Shown: positions 15,701 to 23,858 of the stretch, piece by piece | How the letters are laid out: each line of letters opens with the position of its first letter | Position numbering within the stretch: position 1 is the stretch's first letter | Origin: Clostridia bacterium | GTDB taxonomy: Bacteria; Bacillota; Clostridia; Christensenellales; Aristaeellaceae | NCBI GenBank assembly: GCA_017428385.1 | Contig: JAFRQX010000010.1 | Span: forward strand, 124,001 to 188,000 | Length of the DNA: 64,000 nt | Direction of reading: 5' to 3' | Made by a program: the position numbers and the translations under genes | The notes under the pieces: generated by a model | What the model was told of the DNA's origin: nothing | The model's input: only the letters and a program-made list of their open reading frames with translations | The model's database searches: none

Positions 15701-16450
15701 ATGAGCGTTCTGGAGCAGCTGAACGGCGGAGGGGTGTATCTCATCTGTGGTTCAATCGTGGCGTTTATTGCCGTGGTCTGTGTGATCTTTATGGTGCGTG
15801 CCTGGCGGGCGGGCAAAGCCCTGGGCATGGACGTGACCCGGATGAAGCGGGCGGTGACGGCCAGCGCGACTTTTTCCGTGCTGCCCAGCGTGGGTATTCT
15901 GCTGGGCGTTCTGGCTCTGAGCGGAAGCCTTGGCGTGCCGTGGCCATGGCTGCGGCTGTCCGTGATCGGCGCCCTGCACTATGAAACGCAGGTGGCGGAC
16001 GCGGCAGCGGAACAGCTGGGCGTTTCCCTGGGCTCCGGGCAGATGACGGCGCAGGCCTTCCCGACGATCGCCCTGCTGATGAGCATCTGCATCATGTGGG
16101 GAATGATCCTTTCCACACTCTTCAATAAGAAATACCTGCACCGACTGCAGCAGGGCGGAAAGAATGAAGCCCGCACGGGCGGCGGCTTCGGTGACAAGGC
16201 GATGGCGGCCATGTTCATTGGCATGGTCAGCGCCTATATCGGCAGCTATGTCGGCGGATGGATTTCCGGCAGCGGGCTGTTTTCCTTCTCCGGCAGCTGG
16301 ACACCGCTGGCGGTTGTGGCTGCGGCGGCACTGGCAATGGCTGTGTTCACTTACTTCTCCGAGAAGAAGGGCATGGCGTGGCTGGACAACTTCTCCATCG
16401 CGGGCAGCATGCTGGTTGGTATGCTGGCGGCGGTGCTGATCGGTCACTGA
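15701..16450 (+). CDS. DUF5058-type membrane protein
   Basis: A 249-residue integral membrane protein with about six to seven helices. A helix at residues 10-33 is followed by a basic loop (RAWRAGKALGMDVTRMKRAV), then SVLPSVGILLGVLALSGSLGVPWPWLRLSVIGALHYETQVAD, which I associate with the DUF5058 family; this is recognition from memory. ATG 15701 is chosen because AGGAGG lies eight bases upstream; ATG 15695 would be only 2 nt from it. The second membrane gene follows after 16 nt. The pair looks like a heteromeric transporter or channel with no ATPase; function is unknown. Confidence 0.75.
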   Translation: MSVLEQLNGGGVYLICGSIVAFIAVVCVIFMVRAWRAGKALGMDVTRMKRAVTASATFSVLPSVGILLGVLALSGSLGVPWPWLRLSVIGALHYETQVADAAAEQLGVSLGSGQMTAQAFPTIALLMSICIMWGMILSTLFNKKYLHRLQQGGKNEARTGGGFGDKAMAAMFIGMVSAYIGSYVGGWISGSGLFSFSGSWTPLAVVAAAALAMAVFTYFSEKKGMAWLDNFSIAGSMLVGMLAAVLIGH

Positions 16451-16466
16451 GAGGGGAGTGAGCGCA

Positions 16467-17150
16467 ATGGAAAAGCAGAAGAACTATGAAGCTTACCTGA
16501 AATCCACCCATCGGCTGGGACGGATTGTTTCCATGATTACACTGGTGCTGCTGGTCGGCGCACCGTTCATGATTGGCACATTGCTGGGTGCGGGTCCGGA
16601 CCTGGGCGCTGTAGCCCGCGGCTTCCTTTCCGTGGGCCTGGTCTGGACGGTTTCCAGTGTGGTGGAATTCCTGGTCTACACGCCCATGCTGGGCGCCGGC
16701 GGAAGCTACCTGGCCTTCATTACCGGCAACCTGATCAACATGAAGATTCCCTGCGCCATGAACGCGAAAGAGCTGGTGGACGCCAAGTCCGGCACGGCGG
16801 AGAACGAGGTGATTGCGACCCTGTCCATCGCCACTTCCGCCTTGGTGACGATTGTGGTGCTGGCCATGGGCGTAGTGCTGCTGATCCCGCTGCAGCCTGT
16901 GCTGCAGAGCCCTGTGCTTGCTCCGGCTTTTGCCAATGTGGTTCCGGCTTTGTTCGGCGCCATGGCCTATAAGTATTACCGGAAGGATCCGCTGCTGGCG
17001 CTGATTCCCCTGACGGTGATGATCATCCTGTTTACGCTGGTGCCGAGCCTGACGTCTTCCACCAGCTTCATGATTATACCCGCCGGTGCGCTGGCCATTG
17101 CCCTGGCCTGGGTGAAGTACCGCCGGGAGACGAAGGGAGCAGCCGAATGA
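16467..17150 (+). CDS. Second membrane protein of the DUF5058 operon
   Basis: A 227-residue protein with about six helices. It carries the segment VVEFLVYTPMLGAGGSYLAFITGNLINMKIPCAMNAKELVDAKSGTAENEVIATLSIATSALVT, in which a conserved-looking Gly/Asn-rich loop enters the membrane, suggesting a substrate path. The start is ATG 16467 after GGGGAG; an upstream GTG at 16458 overlaps the ribosome site. It overlaps the M20 hydrolase gene by 4 nt (ATGA). It probably forms a complex with the DUF5058 protein; no family name is certain. Confidence 0.75.
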   Translation: MEKQKNYEAYLKSTHRLGRIVSMITLVLLVGAPFMIGTLLGAGPDLGAVARGFLSVGLVWTVSSVVEFLVYTPMLGAGGSYLAFITGNLINMKIPCAMNAKELVDAKSGTAENEVIATLSIATSALVTIVVLAMGVVLLIPLQPVLQSPVLAPAFANVVPALFGAMAYKYYRKDPLLALIPLTVMIILFTLVPSLTSSTSFMIIPAGALAIALAWVKYRRETKGAAE

Positions 17151-18586
17151 TTGTGCTGTGGATTGTGCTCGGTCTGATCAGCCTGCTGCTGGTTCTGCTG
17201 CTGGCTGCGGTGATCCATACCCTGTTGATTCCGGGAAAACAGTCCACCTACCGGCCGGATCCGGATCCGGAACGGGCGGAAACCTATGCCCGGAAGCTGG
17301 CGGATATGGTCCGGTATGAGACGATATCCGTGCCCGGAGCGGACCTGCGGGAAAAGTTCCTGGGTTTTCACAAAGTGCTGGAGGAACTGTTTCCACTGGT
17401 ACACCGGGAACTGGAAAAGACTGAGATTGACGGAAACCTGCTCTTTTACTGGAAAGGGCAGAAAAGCGACCGGCCGCTGGTGCTGATGAGCCATCAGGAC
17501 GTGGTGCCCGCGGAAGGCAGCTGGGAACATGATCCTTTCTCCGGGGATATTGCGGACGGCAAGGTCTGGGGCCGGGGGGCCTCGGATACGAAGTGTTCCG
17601 TGATGGCTTTCTTCCAGGCTGTGGAAGAGCTGCTGGCAGAGGGATATGTTCCGGCACAGGATGTGTACCTGTCCTCCTCCTGCACGGAGGAATGGAGCGG
17701 AGACGGCTGTCCGAAGCTGGTGGCTGAGCTGGAGAAACGCGGCGTGAAACCGTACCTGGTCTGTGATGAAGGCGGCGGCATCATTACCGAACCCATCGGC
17801 GGCATTCACGGCAACTTTGCTATGGTAGGCGTGTTTGAAAAGGGCAAGGCGGACGTGCGCTTCACTGCCAGATCCGGCGGCGGCCATGCCAGCGCCCCGC
17901 CGGCCCATTCACCGGTGGCGAGGCTGGCAGCCTTTGTGAACGAAATTGAGACACACCCGGTTTTCAGGCGGAAGATGCCGAAGGAAGTGGCGGCGATGTT
18001 CGAAACACTTGCACCTTATGCAGGCTTCCCGCTGAAGCTGGTACTTTCCAACCTGTGGTTGTTCAGGCCTGTGCTGCTGAAGGTGCTGCCTATGATCAGC
18101 GCCCAGGCGGGTGCCATGATTCGCACCACCATGGCCTTTACCCAGATGAGCGGATCCGACGCCTGCAATGTGCTGCCACAGGAGGCGAGCATTTCCGCCA
18201 ATATGCGGTTTATTCCGCATCAGGGGATGGAAGAAAGCCTGGACATCGTCCGGAAGCTGGCGGAGAAGCACGGGCTGGATATGGAAGTGCTGGCAGCCAA
18301 TGACTATACTGAACCGGTGGATATCCACGGGGAAGCTTTCCGGACCGTACAGCGTGTGATTGCGGAAACCTTCCCAGGTTGTGCCGGGAGTCCTTACGTC
18401 ATGACCGGCGCCACGGATTCCCGGTTCTATCAGAAAATCTGTGACAACGTGGTGCGGTTTGCTCCGGTGATTTACGGACCGGAGCAAATGAAGGGAATGC
18501 ATGGAGTCAATGAGAATATTGAGTATAATTGTTTGCCGGGAGCCGTGGATTTTTACAGGAATCTGATAAAATCCGCCGACAAATGA
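17147..18586 (+). CDS. M20-family metallohydrolase, CPS1/PM20D1-like, membrane-anchored
   Basis: A 479-residue zinc hydrolase. Residues about 2-28 form a hydrophobic helix (N-terminal anchor). The M20 metal site follows: LVLMSHQDVVPAEGSW (His and catalytic Asp), GRGASDTKCSVMAFF (bridging Asp) and SCTEEWSGDG (catalytic Glu pair). A dimerisation insert occupies about residues 215-350, and the late metal-binding region is MKGMHGVNENI. HQDVVPxEGSWxxxPFSG is typical of the CPS1/PM20D1 branch, which acts on N-acyl amino acids or dipeptides. It is translationally coupled to two membrane proteins, suggesting that imported or exported amidated compounds are hydrolysed at the membrane. Confidence 0.92.
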   Translation: MIVLWIVLGLISLLLVLLLAAVIHTLLIPGKQSTYRPDPDPERAETYARKLADMVRYETISVPGADLREKFLGFHKVLEELFPLVHRELEKTEIDGNLLFYWKGQKSDRPLVLMSHQDVVPAEGSWEHDPFSGDIADGKVWGRGASDTKCSVMAFFQAVEELLAEGYVPAQDVYLSSSCTEEWSGDGCPKLVAELEKRGVKPYLVCDEGGGIITEPIGGIHGNFAMVGVFEKGKADVRFTARSGGGHASAPPAHSPVARLAAFVNEIETHPVFRRKMPKEVAAMFETLAPYAGFPLKLVLSNLWLFRPVLLKVLPMISAQAGAMIRTTMAFTQMSGSDACNVLPQEASISANMRFIPHQGMEESLDIVRKLAEKHGLDMEVLAANDYTEPVDIHGEAFRTVQRVIAETFPGCAGSPYVMTGATDSRFYQKICDNVVRFAPVIYGPEQMKGMHGVNENIEYNCLPGAVDFYRNLIKSADK

Positions 18587-18650
18587 GATTCACTTCATGA
18601 ATCTGAGAAATGTTTGCTTTGCAAACGTTGTAGTTACTTTATTTATACGA

Positions 18651-18680
18651 TTGCAAGGTACGTTATGGGTATGGTAATAT
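18651..18680 (+). promoter_or_regulatory. Promoter of the SH3-protein gene
   Basis: -35 TTGCAA (18651-18656), 18-nt spacer, -10 TAATAT (18675-18680). Just upstream a small hairpin GTTTGC-TTT-GCAAAC (18612-18626) may end the preceding M20 transcript. Confidence 0.5.
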
Positions 18681-18710
18681 GACGGGGAAAACATGAGGAG
18701 GAATAAAGAA

Positions 18711-19625
18711 ATGAAGCATAACGGAATGTGTTTCAGGCTGAGTGCAATCGTGCTGGTGCTGATGCTGTTCTTTTCCTGCGGGAATGTACTGGCGGAAGAG
18801 TCCTGCCCGGCAGCGGAATCCGAAACTGTGGCAGCATTGCTGACAGTGCCGGATTTTAAATTCTTTGTGCGTGAAAACGGAATCGGCACAGGTTCCTGCC
18901 CCATCTATACCGCCCCCTCGGAGGAGTCCATCCGGCTGGCTGACGGGAAAGCGTCCTGCAACGTGGAGACCGGGATCAGTGTAGGCGGATATGTGGACAG
19001 CTGGCTGATGGTCCGTTGTGAGATGAAGGACGGGAAGGCCCGCGTGGGCTATATTCCACCCAAGTACTGCAAGCCCCTGAAGGCGAATATTTCCAAGATG
19101 ACATTTGTCAGCATCCCTGTGAAGCTGGCTCAAAGTATTGATATTACAGACAACCCGCGCTCCAACAGCACACCCTTCGGAACGCTGCAGAAGGGAACGG
19201 AAGTGACTATCCTCGGCAAGTATACCTATACCGGCAACTGGTGGTATGTGGAAACCAAACTGAACGAAAGGCTGACCCGCGGCTTTATCGACCGAGACTG
19301 GGCTGCCCTGAAGATCGACGGCAAGGTTTATACCGGCAATGAGGAGCTCGGCTTCCCGGCGGTTTCCCCGATGAATACCACCAAGACAGGCATGATCACC
19401 GTGAACGGCAATTCTGACGAGGCCATGATTGTGCGGAGAAGGTCAAATCCTGAATCCAGCATGGTGGCCAGGATCTACGGAGGCGAAAGCTATCCCTGTT
19501 ACGGTGAGGAAATTGGTTCCACGGAGAAGACCTGGTATTATATCTGGGTGGACGGCGTCTGGGGCTGGTTCTCATCCGGCCATTCGGAGTATACGGCGAA
19601 CGACGACATTGTGGACTTAGACTAA
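18711..19625 (+). CDS. Secreted SH3-domain protein
   Basis: A 304-residue exported protein. The signal peptide spans about residues 1-29 and probably ends at VLA. Three bacterial SH3-like segments can be made out: residues about 45-120 ([20 protein letters not shown] ... [22 protein letters not shown]), about 140-205 ([38 protein letters not shown]) and about 230-290 ([36 protein letters not shown]). Such domains bind cell-wall peptides. Five cysteines may form disulfides. The start at 18711 follows AGGAGG by nine bases. No enzymatic domain is present. Confidence 0.85.
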   Translation: MKHNGMCFRLSAIVLVLMLFFSCGNVLAEESCPAAESETVAALLTVPDFKFFVRENGIGTGSCPIYTAPSEESIRLADGKASCNVETGISVGGYVDSWLMVRCEMKDGKARVGYIPPKYCKPLKANISKMTFVSIPVKLAQSIDITDNPRSNSTPFGTLQKGTEVTILGKYTYTGNWWYVETKLNERLTRGFIDRDWAALKIDGKVYTGNEELGFPAVSPMNTTKTGMITVNGNSDEAMIVRRRSNPESSMVARIYGGESYPCYGEEIGSTEKTWYYIWVDGVWGWFSSGHSEYTANDDIVDLD

Positions 19626-19650
19626 ACCAAACGATAAGGACAGGAACAGC

Positions 19651-21024
19651 ATGACATACAGAACAGAACATGATTCCATGGGCGAGGTACGCGTACCGGC
19701 GGACCGGTACTGGGGAGCGCAGACAGAGCGGAGCCGGAATAATTTTCCGATCGGTGCGGGACGGGAAAACATGCCGGAAGAGATTATCCGGGCTTTTGCT
19801 GTGCTGAAAAAGGCCGCTGCGTTGGCAAACCGGGAGCTGAAGCCGGAAAAAATGACGGCGGAAAAGTGCGACGCGATCCGGCAGGCGGCAGAGGAAATCC
19901 TCGCCGGAAAACTGGACGGGCATTTCCCACTGGTGGTCTGGCAGACAGGCTCCGGCACCCAGAGCAACATGAATATGAACGAAGTCATCGCCAACCGGGG
20001 GAACGAGATAGCCGGGCAGAAACTGCTGCATCCCAACGATGACGTGAATATGAGCCAGTCCTCCAATGACACTTTCCCCACAGCAATGCATATTGCCGCG
20101 GCGGAAGCCATGGAGCGGACAGGCGCAGCCCTGACCCGGCTGAAGGATGAGCTGATTCGGCTGGAGAAGGAAAACGCCAACGTGCTCAAATGCGGCCGCA
20201 CCCACCTGCAGGATGCGACGCCGATCCTGTTCTCCCAGGAGATTTCTGGCTGGCGGTCCAGCCTGGAAAAGGATGAGGAACTGCTGAAGCTGGCGGAGAA
20301 ACCGCTGCTTTCACTGGCACTGGGCGGCACGGCTGTGGGTACAGGGCTGAACGCCCCGGTCGGTTTTGACAGCCTCTCCGCCGCAAAGATTGCGGAAGAA
20401 ACCGGACTGCCCTTTGTGACGGCAGAGAACAAGTTCCATGCCTTGACATCCAAAGATGAGATGGTGTTTGCCCATGGTGCCCTGAAGGCGCTGGCGGCGG
20501 ACCTGATGAAGATTGCCAATGATATCCGGTGGCTGGCCAGCGGTCCGCGGCTTGGACTGGGCGAGATCACGATTCCGGAAAACGAACCGGGATCTTCCAT
20601 CATGCCGGGCAAGGTGAATCCGACCCAGTGTGAACAGGTGACGATGGTGGCGGCCCAGGTGATGGGCAATGACGTGACGGTCGGCATTGCGGCCAGCCAG
20701 GGCAACTTTGAGCTGAACGTTTTCATGCCGGTATGCGCCTACAACTTCCTGCAGAGCGCACGGCTGCTGGCGGAGAGCATGGATTCCTTCCGGGAACGCT
20801 GCGTCAGTGGAATCCAGGCCAACCGGGAAAAGATGCAGGAAAATGTGGAACGGTCCCTGATGCTGGTGACGGCGCTGTCTCCGAAGATCGGCTACGAGAA
20901 TGCCGCGAAGACCGCACAGACAGCGCACAGGGAAGGGTTGAGCCTGAAGGAAGCATGCGTCAGACTCGGCTTCCTGACGGAAGAAGAATTTGATGCGGCG
21001 TATCATCCGGAAGAAATGGTGTAA
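19651..21024 (+). CDS. fumC: Class II fumarate hydratase
   Basis: A 457-residue, full-length FumC that interconverts fumarate and malate in the cytosol. The N-terminus [26 protein letters not shown] and the substrate loop [17 protein letters not shown] are typical, as are the catalytic His region [11 protein letters not shown] and the superfamily signature [13 protein letters not shown] near residue 314. The tetrameric iron-free class II type is unusual for strict anaerobes, which often use iron-sulfur fumarases, but it is known in Clostridia. No other citric-acid-cycle gene is adjacent. Confidence 0.97.
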   Translation: MTYRTEHDSMGEVRVPADRYWGAQTERSRNNFPIGAGRENMPEEIIRAFAVLKKAAALANRELKPEKMTAEKCDAIRQAAEEILAGKLDGHFPLVVWQTGSGTQSNMNMNEVIANRGNEIAGQKLLHPNDDVNMSQSSNDTFPTAMHIAAAEAMERTGAALTRLKDELIRLEKENANVLKCGRTHLQDATPILFSQEISGWRSSLEKDEELLKLAEKPLLSLALGGTAVGTGLNAPVGFDSLSAAKIAEETGLPFVTAENKFHALTSKDEMVFAHGALKALAADLMKIANDIRWLASGPRLGLGEITIPENEPGSSIMPGKVNPTQCEQVTMVAAQVMGNDVTVGIAASQGNFELNVFMPVCAYNFLQSARLLAESMDSFRERCVSGIQANREKMQENVERSLMLVTALSPKIGYENAAKTAQTAHREGLSLKEACVRLGFLTEEEFDAAYHPEEMV

Positions 21025-21037
21025 GCCGATCCATGAA

Positions 21038-21101
21038 ATATTGCTTCGCAATATGAATATTTAGTCTTCGACCAAATGTGAAATATTCGACTTCGTCGAA
21101 T
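21038..21101. repeat. Cluster of TTC-loop mini-hairpins
   Basis: Three short inverted repeats with a TTC loop stand in a row: ATATTGC-TTC-GCAATAT (21038-21054), TTTAGTC-TTC-GACCAAA (21060-21076, one mismatch) and ATTCGAC-TTC-GTCGAAT (21085-21101). Related single hairpins occur at 32855-32867 and, with a TTT loop, at 18612-18626. They lie between fumC and the editing-protein gene. Confidence 0.8.
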
Positions 21102-21133
21102 GGGATGAGTTTGTTTTGACCAAAGGGGCAGAC

Positions 21134-22330
21134 ATGACGGAGAGACTGTATTACGACGACGCATATCTGTGGGAGTTTGAAGGGAAAGTCACGTCGGTGA
21201 AGAACGGGACGCGGCCGGGCGAATGGGAAATCACCCTGGACCGGAGCGCCTTCTATCCGACTTCCGGCGGGCAGCCCTTTGATACCGGTACGCTGACTTT
21301 CGGGAAGGTGACCGCGAAGGTTACGGACGTGGAAGTGGATGCCGGCGGAGACGTTGTTCACACTGTGGACAAGGAAATCCCCGCAGGCACTGTTGTGCGC
21401 GGAAAGATTGACGGCACGCGGCGTACGGATCATATGGAACAGCACGGCGGTGAGCATATGCTGGCCGGCGCGATCTGGGAGAAGCTTGAGGGGACGACGA
21501 TCGGCCTGCACCTGGGCCAGACGGAATCCACCATTGACGTTTCCCTGCCGGAAGGACGTACCCATCTGACAGAGGAAGAAATCCTCATGCTGGAAAACAC
21601 GGTGAACGAACGCATCCGGATGGATGCACCGATTCGCTGCTGGTTCCCGGAGAAGGATGAACTGAAGCGTCTGCCGCTGCGCAAGGCCCCCACCGTGACG
21701 GAACATGTACGGATTGTGGCCATGGGAGACTTCGAAATGGTCGCCTGCGGCGGTACCCATCCTTCTTCCACGGGAAGAATCGGACTGATCAAGATCCTTT
21801 CCGCCATTCCGGCCAAGGGGAAGGTCCGGGTGGCCTTTGTATGCGGCGGTCGCGCGGTGAGCCTTTTCCAGACCTACATGCGCTATGCCGACAAGGCCGG
21901 TGCAGCACTGAGCTGCCCGGTGGATAAGCTGTCCTCAGCAGCCAGCGAGCTGAAATACAGGCTGTCGGAAGCGGAAAAGCGGGCCAACCGGCTGGAGACC
22001 AAGGAAATCCTGGCGTCCATGACGGAAGCCGGAAACACGGAAGACCTGCCGGGTGTGACCCTGTGCGTGCTGACAATGCCTGAGACAGACGGACGGGCTG
22101 TGATGGCAGCGGTATCAGAATATATTGCCGCCAAGGGCAGGGCGCTGCTCCTGTGTGCCGGAGAACGGCTGACCTTTGCCCGTTCCGCGGATGTGAAGAT
22201 TGATATGAACGATCTGATCAAACGGGTTGCCCGGGGAGGCGGCAGACCGGATATGGCCAGCGGCGCGGGCATTCCGGAATGCATATCTGTGGCCCGGAAG
22301 ATCCTGATGACGGAGGGAATCGGCAAATGA
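21134..22330 (+). CDS. AlaX-type alanyl-tRNA editing protein
   Basis: A 398-residue stand-alone relative of the AlaRS editing domain; it should hydrolyse mischarged Ser-tRNA(Ala) in the cytosol. The zinc ligands are present: H104 and H108 in EQHGGEHML, and C205/H209 in ACGGTHPSSTGRIG. Residues 1-95 give the N-terminal beta-barrel part (FYPTSGGQPFDTGTL). The 150-residue tail (LSSAASELKYRLSEAEKRANRLET, then GGGRPDMASGAG) matches the oligomerisation/C-Ala-like region of AlaX-L types. ATG 21134 follows AAAGGGG; an upstream TTG is less likely. Confidence 0.92.
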   Translation: MTERLYYDDAYLWEFEGKVTSVKNGTRPGEWEITLDRSAFYPTSGGQPFDTGTLTFGKVTAKVTDVEVDAGGDVVHTVDKEIPAGTVVRGKIDGTRRTDHMEQHGGEHMLAGAIWEKLEGTTIGLHLGQTESTIDVSLPEGRTHLTEEEILMLENTVNERIRMDAPIRCWFPEKDELKRLPLRKAPTVTEHVRIVAMGDFEMVACGGTHPSSTGRIGLIKILSAIPAKGKVRVAFVCGGRAVSLFQTYMRYADKAGAALSCPVDKLSSAASELKYRLSEAEKRANRLETKEILASMTEAGNTEDLPGVTLCVLTMPETDGRAVMAAVSEYIAAKGRALLLCAGERLTFARSADVKIDMNDLIKRVARGGGRPDMASGAGIPECISVARKILMTEGIGK

Positions 22331-22569
22331 CAGAAGAAAAAGACCTGATTCGAATCCGCTGGCATGTGGACCGTACCCAGGATCCGGCAATGTATATGCT
22401 GGTCTGCCTTCATCCGGACTATCCGAACCTGCAGGTGAGCGTTTCCTCCGGCGAGGTGACGGAGCGGGTCGCCAAGGCGAAGCTGATGCAGGAAATGTTT
22501 GAACTTGGAGAAAAACTGGGCATCGAGCCCAGAAGACTGCGGTTCAAGATTAACGGAATTGAAGAGTAA
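22327..22569 (+). CDS. Small protein of unknown function coupled to AlaX
   Basis: An 80-residue soluble protein whose ATG overlaps the stop of the AlaX gene (ATGA), so it is translated by coupling. The N-terminal half looks beta-rich (LIRIRWHVDRTQDPAMYMLVCLHPDYPNLQVSVS) and the C-terminal half helical (EVTERVAKAKLMQEMFELGEKLGIEPRRLRFKINGIEE). The end faintly recalls the LLxxLGIExxRLR motif of hydrogenase delta-type subunits, but the cysteines of that family are missing. No function is claimed. A terminator follows at once. Confidence 0.75.
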   Translation: MTEEKDLIRIRWHVDRTQDPAMYMLVCLHPDYPNLQVSVSSGEVTERVAKAKLMQEMFELGEKLGIEPRRLRFKINGIEE

Positions 22570-22573
22570 AAGA

Positions 22574-22605
22574 AAAACGGCTGCTTCCACAGAAGCAGCC
22601 GTTTT
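22574..22605. terminator. Bidirectional intrinsic terminator
   Basis: Perfect 14-bp stem (22574-22587 with 22592-22605) with a CACA loop, bounded by A and T tracts. It serves the AlaX operon and the convergent secG gene. Confidence 0.9.
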
Positions 22606-22618
22606 AATAACGATTGAA

Positions 22619-22846
22619 TTACTTAACGACCAGCATGAGCAGGCTCAGCACAACGAAAACCGCGGCAGCGATCTTGGTGCACAGGGCAAGCTTGGCCTCG
22701 AAGGTCTTGGCCTTGGACTTGCTGAGATAGCTGTTGGACTGGCCGGTGATGGCGCTGATGCCGCCCTCTTCAGAAGACTGCATAAGAACGGAAACGATCA
22801 TAAAAAGCGCTGCGATGATCAGCACGATAGAAATAACGGTAGCCAT
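22619..22846 (-). CDS. secG: Preprotein translocase subunit SecG
   Basis: A 75-residue protein with two membrane helices (residues about 3-24 and 52-73) and the conserved cytosolic loop MQSSEEGGISAITGQSNSYLSKSKAKTFEAKL. It is a subunit of the SecYEG protein-export channel. The ATG at 22846 follows GAGGAGG by ten bases; longer in-frame extensions upstream have no ribosome site and are not conserved-looking. The many secreted proteins in this window depend on this channel. Confidence 0.95.
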   Translation of the reverse strand: MATVISIVLIIAALFMIVSVLMQSSEEGGISAITGQSNSYLSKSKAKTFEAKLALCTKIAAAVFVVLSLLMLVVK

Positions 22847-22912
22847 AAGAACAAAACCTCCTCGATAAATCAGCCCGCATATAATAACATAAGGGATTGA
22901 CGATGTCAATTG

Positions 22913-22945
22913 AAAAAACTGAATTCTCATGGAATTCAGTTTTTT
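22913..22945. terminator. Bidirectional intrinsic terminator
   Basis: Perfect 14-bp stem (22913-22926 with 22932-22945) beginning with six As and ending with six Ts. It ends the GntR transcript 23 nt after its stop codon. Confidence 0.85.
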
Positions 22946-22967
22946 CGAATGCATTATGCATTCATCA

Positions 22968-23654
22968 TTACAGCTCCCGGTTCTGCTTCCTGGCAGCCAG
23001 GGCGGTAAGGCAGCATTCCTTACTGCGCTCAATGTGATGCTTCATCAGGGTTTCAAAAGCGGGCAGATCCTTCTGCTCCACCAGGTCCACCAGCTTGTGA
23101 TGCTCCGCATTGGCGTCGGACCGGCGATCCTCCTGCCGGATGGCCATGGCGGAGAAGCGGCGGATGTATTCATCCTGGCCTTCAATGACCCTCAGGATAC
23201 GGTTCTTCCCGGAGATGGAAGTCAGCCGGGTATGGAAGTCACGGGCGATGGGGGAGAGGTTCTCCACATCGTTCTTCGCATCCAGCTCATCCATCTTGGC
23301 AAGCATTTCCCGCAGCTCGGCAATGTCTTCCGCCGTCGCATTGGCGATGATATCCGGCAGTGTCAGCATTTCCAGGCTGTTGCGGATGGTATAGATCTGC
23401 TCCACGTCATCGGCGGTAAAGGCGTGTACGATCACGCCGCGGCGCATGACGTATTCTACGAGACCGTCCCGTTCCAGCTTCCGCAGGGCTTCTCTCAGCG
23501 GCGTGCGGGAAATATGAAGACGATCGGCGTAATCTGTTTCGACGATCCGTTCACCGGCAGGAATTTCACCGGTAATAATGGCCTTTTTCAGCACTTCGTA
23601 AGCGATTTCCCGAATGGGCCGGCTTTCCATCATAGGCTGGAATGAAAGGGACAT
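22968..23654 (-). CDS. GntR-family regulator, FCD (FadR) subfamily
   Basis: A 228-residue regulator. Residues about 12-75 form the winged helix (REIAYEVLKKAIITGEIPAGERIVETDYADRLHISRTPLREALRKLERDGLVEYVMRRGVIV). The helical FCD effector domain follows, with its metal/acid-binding positions visible in the region DFHTRLTSISGKN and NAEHHKLVDLV. FCD proteins sense organic acids. AGGAGG precedes the ATG. A perfect palindrome lies about 45 nt upstream in the gap shared with murB. The target genes are unknown. Confidence 0.95.
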   Translation of the reverse strand: MSLSFQPMMESRPIREIAYEVLKKAIITGEIPAGERIVETDYADRLHISRTPLREALRKLERDGLVEYVMRRGVIVHAFTADDVEQIYTIRNSLEMLTLPDIIANATAEDIAELREMLAKMDELDAKNDVENLSPIARDFHTRLTSISGKNRILRVIEGQDEYIRRFSAMAIRQEDRRSDANAEHHKLVDLVEQKDLPAFETLMKHHIERSKECCLTALAARKQNREL

Positions 23655-23697
23655 GATCTTTCCTCCTCATCAATAAGTACAGAATTTTTTCTGCACT

Positions 23698-23709
23698 TTG
23701 TATACAAAT
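23698..23709. promoter_or_regulatory. Candidate FCD-GntR operator
   Basis: The perfect 12-bp palindrome TTTGTATACAAA lies between the GntR start codon and the murB promoter. FCD-type regulators commonly bind short palindromes with a central GTATAC-like core, so autoregulation is likely; an effect on murB cannot be excluded. Confidence 0.6.
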
Positions 23710-23738
23710 TACAGCAAAAAAACAATTTTGTCAATAAG

Positions 23739-23768
23739 TTGCAGAGAAAGGGATAAAAACGGTATAAT
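23739..23768 (+). promoter_or_regulatory. Promoter of the murB-rapZ-whiA operon
   Basis: -35 TTGCAG (23739-23744), 18-nt spacer, -10 TATAAT (23763-23768). The murB start codon lies about 90 nt downstream. Confidence 0.65.
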
Positions 23769-23858
23769 AATACGTTAAATTTATTTCCTGATTCTTTGAT
23801 CAGAAAGCATATTTACAGAGATTACTGTTGCCGAAAGGGCAATGAAGGAGCGGGATAC

